Source of the DNA: Myotis daubentonii
Taxonomy: Eukaryota > Chordata > Mammalia > Chiroptera > Vespertilionidae
NCBI RefSeq assembly: GCF_963259705.1
Contig: NC_081851.1
Location: forward strand, 60,100,855-60,164,854
Reading direction: 5' to 3'
DNA length: 64,000 nt
This document shows positions 55,971 to 64,000 of this stretch, in pieces. The notes under the pieces are model-generated. The model ran no database searches. It worked only from the letters and a program-made list of their open reading frames with translations, and was not told the DNA's origin. Numbering within the stretch: position 1 is the stretch's first letter; the number at the start of each line of letters is the position of its first letter. Position numbers and translations under genes: made by a program.

Positions 55971-58270
55971 ATGCAGGGGACATGGAAGATTCTGTCCCTC
56001 CCTCCATCCGTGACACCAGCGCCTCTGCTGGGTCCAGAGTACGGTGTGAGGTAGGACTGTTTCTTGTTGTCTCAGCAGTTCTAAGCCCATAGAGCACTCT
56101 TGGCCACCAGAGGGATTACTTCAGACTTACAGTTGAACCCCGGTTCTTGAACTTAACTCATTCCAGAAGGCTATTCAAGAAATGATTTGTTAGGAAACTA
56201 AATCATTTTCCATTTGAAATAATGTAAATTGAATTAATCCATTCCAGACCCACAAATGAGTCCCTATTTTAACCATATCTAATGTAGTGTTTAATCTATA
56301 AATAAACACTCCTTTTTTTAAGTTTATCGAACCACCGTCTCCTAGCCTTAAATGAATCACTCATTCCAGGGGATCTTTCAGGAAGTCATCATGCAGCATC
56401 TTCACTTTTTCACATATCATTGCCTCCAAAATGCTGCCTAACTGCCTTTAGCTTACCCAAAACAACAATTTTTTACCTCTTCCATTTCCTGTGATTTTTG
56501 TTTCATGAGCACTTTCACACCCTTAGCACCATCAGCACTCATGATGGCCTCTCTATGTTTTAAAATTCTGCTAATCGTCAATTTGCCAGCAACAAAAGCA
56601 TAAAAACCACTAAAATATTCACAGCACAATTTCCTGAGATATTAACAACACACGGTTTAGTGTCACACATTCCCTTTTTTGTTTGTTGCCTGAGAGATGC
56701 TTTTTGCCATGCTGAGGTACCTGCATGAAAGAGTTGTCAGGTCAACTTGGTCCAGAACCAAATTGTTCGAGGTGGGAGACATTTGAGAACCACGGTCTGA
56801 CTGTATGTTTCTGCAGACATGAGTAAGATCAGGACAGAATTCATTTAAAAGCACGTGGTTTCTATGACGTCCTTCAGTTTGCACACTATGGAACTACAGA
56901 ACTGAGTGTGAATACTGTTTGTGAGATTCTTCAGGCTGCCATGTATGTTCAACTTACAGGTGTGGGGAGGTTCTGCTTCTCTTTCCTATTAGCAAAAACC
57001 TGCTTAGAAAATTGTGCAGAAATCCTGAGACTCTTAGATGATTTCTGGATCAGGGAGAGAAGCTGGAATCCGTTCTGCTAGATGACTTTGCGCCACTCAT
57101 GCCCATGCCTGACTCCCTGTCTTGTGAATTTTGAGAAGCTCATATCTTATTTGAACAATAATCATCTGAGCAGGTTCCCAGAGCTTAAGCTGTACAAGGC
57201 TGTGCAGTCTTGCCTGCGGCATGACAGAAGATGCCGGGGACATACCAATACCATTATTCAGAACATCAGTGACCCCATCCAGCGTTTTTTGAGGAGGTTA
57301 AGACATCAGAACTTTATACTCTTGACAGCTGCACTATGAAACTGACAAAGCATTGAATTACTTTCAAAATGTTCACCAGCAGCCTTTGTTGGACATGAAA
57401 TCAAGCCACACCCACGCTGCCAAACCCCAAACATCAGTGTTTGAGGGATGATTAGACATAGCATGGTTAAAAGTAAAAATATTTCTCTTAAAGAAACCAA
57501 GAGTCTTATGGGAACCAGCGGGCCCCCAAGTACCTCTGTGCCTGGACTGCCTTGCTATTGTCAATAACTTCATGTTCTTATCAGGCAAGGAAGAACTGGG
57601 CCCAGACGGCAAATTCCATGCTGTTTCCAGTGTTCAGGTCTGACCTGAGAAAACTCTTGGCTCCGGGTGGCAGACATGCCTGAACCATGTTCAGAATTTG
57701 CAGTTGGTGTTACTGGGACGTTAATTTATGCTGTAGCAGGCGGAACCAGAGATGAGACATCGCCAATGATAAATGGGAATTTTTGGACCTTATCCCATTA
57801 ATAAATATGGACATGAGAGGATAGTGCTCATTAACAAGTTGTACATCACCAGTGGAATCGCCTCATTGTCCATCTTCAAACAAGTGTGAGTTTTTGGCCC
57901 CAGGAAAGAAGGGACCGTAGAACAATGGACCGGAATAACTGGAGTTGTTACCAACTGCTGGGAGAATAAGAGCAAAATGAATTACGTAAGATGCTTTCAC
58001 AAGGTGGTTTCTTACAATGGTCAGCTTTACATCTTTGGTGGTGTCTGTGTGACCTCCAGGTCCTCTTTTGAATCTCAGGGGTGCCCTTCTGCAGAAGTGT
58101 ACAACCTAGAGACTAGTCAGTGCAATCGGTAGACATGGCCACGGTGTGTCTGTGCTGGGCAACCAGATAATGGTTCTTGGACATGGATGCTCAGCAAGCT
58201 GGATAGTTTACAAGTATGCAACCTGCCTTTTCCAGAATATATACTGGACGAGGTCAGATGCTGCAACTAA
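55971..58270 (+). pseudogene. KLHL15: KLHL15 processed pseudogene, split by a Tigger
   Basis: An intronless, decayed copy of the BTB-BACK-kelch protein KLHL15, a CUL3 ubiquitin-ligase substrate adaptor. The start ATG is at 55971 with a base lost after it. BTB sequence (AHKALLATQ-like) continues to 56129, then a Tigger (56130-56803). BTB/BACK sequence resumes with FLLAKTCLENCAEILRLLDDF near 56980, then HDRR and DTIIQN-like motifs near 57225. Kelch repeats show 'YAVAGGTRDET' near 57730 and 'LYIFGGV' near 58035. The C-terminus LDEVRCCN ends at TAA 58268-58270. Without the Tigger it is about 1.63 kb against about 1.8 kb for the parent. It has several stops, frameshifts and a deletion of about 90 bp in the last kelch repeat. 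It cannot encode a protein. Confidence 0.85.
56130..56803 (-). mobile_element. Tigger/pogo-type DNA transposon inserted in the pseudogene
   Basis: The left end 'cagttgaaccccggttctt' and the reverse complement of the right end 'cagtcagaccgtggttctc' are imperfect inverted repeats, each flanked by TA (56128-56129 and 56804-56805). Joining the flanks restores the KLHL15 codon order, showing clean insertion. The minus strand retains a helix-turn-helix-like remnant (ISRILKHREAIM) of the CENP-B/pogo transposase. It is 674 bp long, heavily deleted and inactive. Confidence 0.78.
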
Positions 58271-59556
58271 TGACATCTTTCTCACTTCAAAGCCAAACAA
58301 AAATTTTGTGACAGAGTAGTTAATAGAAAACCTCACCAGTTTTACTATCAAAGCCATTGGCCTAATAGCATAAAAACTTTTCATTCTGTACTAGCATCCT
58401 TTTCATTTTTAGTGGCCTCAAAGTCATGCAATAAGTTAGTTCTAAGCATTAGCTCTTGAAACTACTTCCTGAAGCAGTTTAATAGAATGACCCACTTATC
58501 TGTGAGGCTGATTTTATGCTTTAAACATTTCTCTCGGCTGCCAGTGTAGGAGTCATGCATCTTCTAAGAGAAGACCTGGTAAGTGTCACTTGATGTAATT
58601 CCTATCTCAATCTGAAATCTTTTTGAACATTTATTCCAGTGTATTTCAGTCCATTAGACCTTTTAGTTTTATTGTTTAAGTTTAAAACTCTTGCCTTTTT
58701 GCCAAGCTTTTTACTAAAAATGCAAAAATATGAATTTTCTACAAAGTTAACTCTTTTTTTAAATTGATTTCAGAGAGAGAAAGAGAGAAGAAGAGAGGAA
58801 TAGAACATCAATGATGAGAGAGAATCACTCATTGGCTGAGTCCTGCACATCCCCTAATGCGGATGGAGCCCACAAACTGGGCATGTGCCCTGACTGGGAA
58901 TTGAACCCTGCGCCAAACCACTGAGCCACACCAGATGGGCCAAAGTTAACTTTTTATATTCAAGACGTTATTTCTAAACACCTTCTCTTATCTGCATTGT
59001 TAGTGAGACCGTGTCCATAGGTGCACACATCATGAATATGTGCCACGCCCTCTTCTATGTGTGGTTAGGATTCTCTAGTTTCAAGCTAGTGCACTTGCAC
59101 ACAGGTTTGCCATACTTGTTGAATTTTAGATGTAACATCTTCCCATATATTAACATTTTAGCAAGTTAAAATAACTGGAGTCCTCACTTGGTGCCCATCT
59201 TCAGTACATACTGACTCAGTAATATCTGGACTCCTTATATTCCTGAAATATGTATGGATTTGTGAAAACTAACATTCTGTATTTTATTTTCAAAGTAAAC
59301 ATTAGTGTACCTTACCTATGTATGACTTCTTTTCGAATATGTTCTTCTTGGAAGCCTGTTTAACGTTACCCTGTTTATAGCAGCATGCAAGCACTTTTAA
59401 GGAGAATTTTGGTAATAGCAAACTCCTAAATAAAGGCCCCTTAAAGTCAGTGGTACTTTCATCCTTTACATTCAATAAGCCTGCTGCATCTGTTATTGAA
59501 TGGAAAATAGCAACTTGTGGAAAATCTGAGCTCAATTTTGACTTAGAAGTAAGGAA
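58271..59556 (+). pseudogene. Probable 3' UTR of the KLHL15 retrocopy
   Basis: Sequence continues without a repeat boundary after the pseudogene stop codon and has AT-rich 3' UTR character. An aataaa-like word lies near 59420 (ctaaataaagg). It is interrupted by a VES at 58753-58940. KLHL15 mRNA has a long 3' UTR, so retention is plausible. I cannot confirm it or locate the original poly(A) and target duplication. Confidence 0.4.
58753..58940 (-). mobile_element. VES SINE, minus (older copy)
   Basis: Minus-strand head 'gcccatctggtgtggctcag', body 'agagaatcactcattggc' complement and A/T tail at 58753-58768. The duplication caaagttaact occurs at 58742-58752 and 58941-58951. It lacks part of the B-box region (a gap after 'ttgaaccctg'). 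Confidence 0.88.
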
Positions 59557-59784
59557 TCCTATATAATAAATGCCCAGCAACCGAAACGGTGGAACGACCA
59601 GAGACCAAAACTACTGACTCCTCGCCCCAGCCGGGCCCGCCCCCCAGCAGGGACCCCTCACCCCGATCGGGGGCTGGCCAGCCTGCAAACCCCTAGTGGC
59701 CCCTCACCCAGGCCATCCCCACCCTCCAGTGGGGACCCCCACTCCGATCAGGGGTATGGCTGGCCTGCAAACCCCCAGTAGTGT
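59557..59784 (+). mobile_element. HeliBat 5' end, 3' end missing
   Basis: Starts TCCTATATAATAAATGCCCA after a host A, the HeliBat 5' signature. It then runs through a GC-rich interior with repeated 'gggacccc' and 'gatcaggg' units. No hairpin or CTAG-type end follows; the sequence passes straight into L1 at about 59785. Confidence 0.8.
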
Positions 59785-60300
59785 TGTTTACAATAGCCAA
59801 GATCCAGAACCAGCCCAAATGCACACCAGCAGATGAGTGGATAAAAAAGCAATGTTACATTTACACAATGGAATACTACCCAGCTGTAAAAAAGAAGAAA
59901 CTCTTACCCTTTGTGAGAGCATGGATGGACCTGGAGAGTATTGTGCTAAGCGAAATAAACCAGTCAGAGAAAGACAAATACCATATGAGCTCACTTATAT
60001 GTGGAATCTAATGAACAAAATAAACTGACAGACAAAATGGAACCAGAGACATGGGTACATGAAACAAACTGACATCCACTGGAGGGGGAGGGGTGGTGGG
60101 ACTGGATGAAAGAAGGTGAAGAGATTAGCCAGAGAACATATATACATGGCCCATGGGCACAGGCAACAGTGTGGTGAAGGCGAGGGAAAGGGTTGGATGG
60201 AGGAGGGCAAAGGGAGGGGGGGAGAATGGGGACATCTGTAATACTGTCAAGAATAAATAAATAGTGTTTATAAAGAAAAGTAAATAAAATATTTTTCAAC
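59785..60300 (+). repeat. L1 3' end fused to the HeliBat 5' part
   Basis: 'gttgtttacaatagccaaga', 'gcacaccagcagatgagtgg', 'gtgctaagcgaaataaacca' and 'tatgagctcacttatatgtg' are the ORF2 tail and 3' UTR of a bat L1, ending at 'caagaataaataaatagtg'. It is well preserved compared with other L1 pieces here. Plus orientation. Confidence 0.88.
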
Positions 60301-60984
60301 TTTTAAAAAAAGGAGCTGACAGAATTATTGATTGCTTGCTATAGCAAACCATGTGCTGACTTTATTTTCCTGCTTTCATCTTTGGTGCAATTGAGGAGAG
60401 TTTGCATGAAAGTGATAATCCACGGCTTACTTGAAAATGTGTCTGACAATTAGCAGAGGATGTCAGAAAGGATAATGACGGCACTGAATGCTAACTTGGG
60501 TTCTTAATGGTTTTCAGGAGAATTTGTCTGTTTGGTTGATGAGACTGACAGGCTGTGAAATGAAAGTAGTGACAGAATAACAATGATGTGTTTTTCCTCA
60601 AGCTGTTTGATAAAGAGCTGAAGTTGAATATATTGATTTTTCATGAATTTACATTTTAATAAATATTTCTTTCTGCTTCAGAGAGGAAAATAAAAGACTA
60701 CTTAAGCTATCTTTTCAAAATTATTAGTTTTCCCTTACTATTTGCTTTTACACATTTATGTTTATTAACTGCACTAATGTTTTATGTGCCTTTCTACAAG
60801 TTACATTTTTTAATAGTTCACAAAGCAATGGTTTTTTTTAAAAATTTCTCTGATGCAAAAGCAGCTCACACTAAATTAACCATTCACTAGTCATTCCTGC
60901 CAGACCATCTGCGTAGCATGTAAATACCTTCTCAAGGGAATTAGCCACCAAAAACATGAAGACTCCATTTGAATTTCTTAGTGC
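60301..60984. other. Repeat-free sequence, possible conserved noncoding block
   Basis: No repeat family, AT-rich with ATTA/TAAT cores and octamer-like 'tttgcat'. No exon or RNA seen. Conservation is only suspected from composition. Confidence 0.35.
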
Positions 60985-61300
60985 CCATCTTAGCTTGTAC
61001 TGCTCTAGCAAAATACCACAAACGTAGCTTAAGCAACAGATGTTTATTTCCCTTGGTCTGGAGGACAGAAGTTCAAGATCAGGGTGCCAGCATGGTCAGG
61101 TCTGGTGAGAGAGAGAGCTTTCTAGTCTCTTCCTCTTCTTATAAGGACACCAATCCCATCGCGGGCCCTCCACCTTTCATGACCTCTTCTAAACCTAATT
61201 AATTCCCAAAGACTCTACCTCCAAATATTATCACATTGGGGGTTGAGGCTACAAACATGAACTGGGAGGGAGGAGCGCACAAACATTAGTCCATAGCAGT
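60985..61300 (-). repeat. MaLR (MST/MLT1-type) LTR fragment, minus
   Basis: 'agcaaaataccacaaacgta', 'aagttcaagatcagggtgcc', 'cttataaggacaccaatccc' and 'acctccaaatattatcacat' read as the complement of MST/MLT1 LTRs of the ERVL-MaLR group. Ancient, non-coding, with an internal deletion. Confidence 0.8.
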
Positions 61301-62272
61301 GCCTGATCTTCTGTCTGTGCACTGGAGCTAATGAGCCCACAGTGGAGCGAGATGCTGGCTCACCTGCGGGGCCACAGTCAGGTGCAGCATGAGGCAAGAC
61401 AGTCTGGCCAAACTGGACTAGCTATGAAGCTCAAGTACAACTAGTAGAACAACTTATATATGAAGAAAAGCAATGGAACAGGAGTTTAAAACAAGGATAA
61501 CAAATATGCAGAACTGAAAGACCAGTAAAATAAGCAAATGAATGTTGAATCATAAAGCAGGGACAAGATATGACTTTAAAGGTTTCTGGATATGAGATAT
61601 CAGCATATATACCAACACTGAAGCCTTGAAAGATATTCTATAGGGAGAAAAGACATGAATACAGAAGAAAGCAAAGAGATGTGGGAAGTAATTAGAAATC
61701 AAGAATTTATAAATTTTGTGGTTTAAAGAGGAAGAAGAGGGAGGAAGATAAGAGGGAGGGAGGGAAGTGGAGACAGGTATGACTGATGATGAAGACAACG
61801 ACAACAGAAAAAGAGTAAGAAAATATACCGATAATAATATGAGTGGGGGGGGGGACTTTAAAATATTAGCAAAATAATTAGGAAATAGAGGTGGGACAGG
61901 AAGAGACAATAGGAAAGCGAGGATGTTACTTTCCTCTTTATTTGAGATGGGGGTGGCAGGGAGATGGGAATGGTGGGGACAGGTATAAGTCAGATCCACC
62001 TTATAAATTGATAGGAGAGATAGGTATACATTTGACTTTCAATAATTTAGGCATAACCAGAAGAATAAAAATTAAAGCTCAACTTTCAAGCGTATCCAAA
62101 AAAAGACAGAATGTTTCAAAGAAAAAGCATGGCAAATAGGAAACATTGAGATAATTCTCAGCTATTTTTGTCTCTTATTCTGTGTGGTAAACCATGTTAA
62201 GTTTTCTGATGTTGAATCTCTTTACTTGAGATAAAACTATATTTAATCATCATGCATTAAAAAGCTATTAGA
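61301..62272. other. Single-copy sequence with a purine-rich tract
   Basis: No gene. A GGAA/GGGAGG purine-rich tract at about 61720-61775 and a G-run at 61845-61854. The 149-codon minus-strand frame at 61550-61999 is the Ser/Pro-rich reading of the purine tract and is rejected. Confidence 0.5.
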
Positions 62273-62485
62273 GCCCTAACCGGTTTAGCTCAGTGGATAG
62301 AGCATTGACCTGCGGACTGAAAGGTCCCAGGTTTGATTCCAGTCAAGGGCATGTACCTGGGTTGTGGGCACATCCCCAGTAGAGGTTGTGTAGGAGGCAA
62401 CTGATCAATGTTTCTCTTTCATCGATGTTTCTAACTCTCTATCCCTCTCCCTTCCTCTCTATAAAAAAAATAATATATTTTTTAA
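62273..62485 (+). mobile_element. VES SINE, plus, with 14-bp target duplication
   Basis: Head 'gccctaaccggtttagctca', B-box-like 'ggtttgattccagtcaaggg', body 'catcgatgtttctaactctc' and an A/T-rich tail. The duplication aaaaagctattaga occurs at 62259-62272 and 62486-62499 (perfect). Confidence 0.95.
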
Positions 62486-62944
62486 AAAAAGCTATTAGAT
62501 TTGACTATGCAATCTATTAAGAGTTTTACATCTATGTACAAAAATGAAATGGCCCTATAATTTATTTTTGTAGTGTCCTTGCCTGGTTTTTATATCAAAG
62601 TTCTTTGCACACATTATGGTTTCTACCTGGAATCAACACCCATCCATCCACCTACATTTATCTGCCAAATTCCCACTTGTTTTTTATGTCTCAACCTGGG
62701 CATTTCTTCTCCTGAACACTTTTTTGATTTGCTCTCTAAGGGACCTACCTACACTGGTCTTGTCATTGGATTTCGTCAACTCCCATTTACTCCATTTCCA
62801 TTTCCATATCTCCTGGTTTTGTGCCTGATACATTTTCACTGTTCTCGTAGGTCAGGACCCAAGCACGAAACCCATGCTCCTGCTGCAACAGCCCTGGTCT
62901 CCCCTATCTATGAAGCCACACTGGTCTCAAGACTTAGGCACACA
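62486..62944. other. Single-copy sequence, no gene seen
   Basis: The 130-codon plus frame at 62573-62965 runs into the next VES and has no family features; not supported as a gene. Confidence 0.4.
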
Positions 62945-63178
62945 ACCCTAGCTGGTTTGATTTGATGGATAGAGCATAGGCTGGGGAGTGAAGGGTCCTG
63001 GGTTCGATTCTGGTTAAGGGCACATGCCTGGGCTGTGGGCTCGATCCCCAGTGGCGGGGGGCTGGGGGGGGGGGCCTTGCAGGAGGCAGCTGATCATTGA
63101 TTTTCTCTCATCATTGATATTCCTATCTCTCTCTCCCTTCCTCTCTTAATTAAATAAATTAAATATTTTTTTTCAAAA
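62945..63178 (+). mobile_element. VES SINE, plus, with 16-bp target duplication
   Basis: Head 'accctagctggtttgatttg' has a mutated A-box. The B-box-like 'gggttcgattctggttaagg' is good, and the body carries a G-run at 63064-63074. The tail is 'taaataaattaaatat'. The 16-bp flank aagacttaggcacaca is perfect at 62929-62944 and 63179-63194. Confidence 0.95.
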
Positions 63179-63194
63179 AAGACTTAGGCACACA

Positions 63195-63258
63195 TATCAG
63201 GCCTAAGTATCCTAAGAATATTGAAAAGGGAATTATCAATGATTAATATGAGAAAGGT

Positions 63259-63304
<46 letters not shown>

Positions 63305-63589
63305 AATTAACAGGACCCATTTTTTATAGGCGCTTCAACTTACCAGGATATATATTCAGCCCAGCAGAAAGCCTCAGGGGATTGTCTGATCAATTGTCTT
63401 TTATTGGCTCAACCTCTCCACATGATCTCACCATCACCTTGTGATTTCCACTATCAAAATCCTTATCACATTGTATTGACACTTTTCCAGCTCTGTGTGT
63501 GCCACTAGACTAGAAGTGCATGAGAGGAAACTGGTAAGAGCCCCCTGAGCTAAAGCTAGAACTAGAAGCAGAAATGAGGTTAACTCCCA
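63195..63589. other. Single-copy sequence with a (TG)n tract
   Basis: TG microsatellite at about 63260-63299, otherwise unique. No gene. Confidence 0.6.
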
Positions 63590-63770
63590 TTTGATGAGTG
63601 CTATGTGCCTTGAGTCGGCGCTGATTCCTGGAAACCCTCTGAATGATGTCCTCATCAGCCCTGTTCAGCTCCTGTAGACTCATGTCTATAGCTTCTTTTA
63701 TGGAGTCAGTCCATCTTATGTTTGGTCTTCCATTTTTCCTGCCTCCTTCTATTTTCCCCCAGCATTACTG
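63590..63770. repeat. Old LINE-like fragment (family uncertain)
   Basis: 'ttgagtcggcgctgattcct' followed by 'ggagtcagtccatcttatg' and 'ttggtcttccatttttcctg' resembles a family of amniote-wide LINE-derived repeats with a 'gagtcgattctgactcatggcgacc ... agtcaatccatctc ... ggtcttcc' order. I cannot name it with certainty. Confidence 0.4.
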
Positions 63771-64000
63771 TATTTTCTGAAGAATCCTAAGTTTGGTATC
63801 TTGGGCTAAATTTGGGTACATTGATTTTAGTGCTCTGCCTTTCTCCCTTACTAAGCATTACCATCTAGCTCACAGGGATCTCTACCAAGAAGGGAATAAA
63901 ATGACATTTCTCATATATAAGTGTTCAATAAATTGTAAAGGATTATACAGATATGAGATGATATTAGGTGAGCAAAGAGTTGTTGGCTGGCCTTAAAAAG
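63771..64000. other. Window end, no feature seen
   Basis: AT-rich unique sequence with a short open frame of no recognised family. Confidence 0.4.

Noticed and set aside
56950..58270. KLHL15 considered as an active gene
   Set aside because: Multiple in-frame stops, frameshifts, an internal deletion, a Tigger insertion and no introns show a dead retrocopy.
59836..60028. Short frames over the L1 3' end at 59.8-60.0 kb
   Set aside because: Remnants of ORF2 C-terminal coding sequence and 3' UTR of a 5'-truncated L1.
61550..61999. 149-codon Ser/Pro-rich minus-strand frame
   Set aside because: Reverse reading of a purine-rich low-complexity tract.
24706..62485. tRNA-like A and B boxes at several sites
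   Set aside because: They belong to VES SINE heads with target duplications and A/T tails, not to functional tRNA genes; the cloverleaf is not preserved.

Overview
This window looks like nuclear DNA from a vespertilionid (vesper) bat. It carries VES-type tRNA-derived SINEs in both orientations, rolling-circle HeliBat elements with the typical 5' TC start and 3' hairpin plus CTAG-type end, and horizontally acquired SPIN-type and other hAT miniature elements. It also has L1 3' ends and a near full-length ORF1-only LINE (HAL1). This combination is known from Vespertilionidae. Beneath it lies the ordinary placental layer of MIR, L2, old L1, MaLR LTRs, MER5-type hAT elements and a Tigger. I found no intact protein-coding gene, no functional RNA gene and no CRISPR array. 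The sequence is intergenic or deep-intronic, AT-rich and desert-like.

Layout: 1-9 kb is mostly single-copy sequence with one hAT miniature element, two L1 pieces and an old L1 fragment carrying a TC microsatellite. 9-19 kb has an L1 3' end split by a microsatellite and a TA-flanked miniature element, then a back-to-back SPIN and nhAT pair. 19-24 kb is largely unique and contains a perfect 12-bp hairpin with two CAGCTG E-boxes. 24-30 kb holds VES SINEs, a complete HeliBat, an L1 3' end and another hAT element. 31-38 kb holds L2, an old HAL1 and an old antisense L1. 42-47 kb has a candidate orphan exon on the minus strand, a VES, the younger HAL1 and an L1 with a HeliBat inside it. 47-54 kb is rich in MIR, with a second SPIN.

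The richest stretch is 53.8-60.3 kb. It contains a decayed processed pseudogene of KLHL15 (a BTB-kelch substrate adaptor of CUL3 ubiquitin ligase) split by a Tigger element. About 1.2 kb upstream is a 292-bp patch that appears to be built from an inverted copy of the pseudogene/Tigger junction joined to a direct copy of a nearby MLT1 5' segment. The likely 3' UTR of the retrocopy carries a VES and a HeliBat 5' end fused to an L1 3' end. The window closes with a MaLR LTR, two VES SINEs, a TG microsatellite and an old LINE-like fragment.

All family calls come from reading the sequence against remembered consensus features, with no database search. Boundaries of old repeats are good to roughly 10-30 bases. 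Boundaries of elements with visible target-site duplications are good to a base or two.
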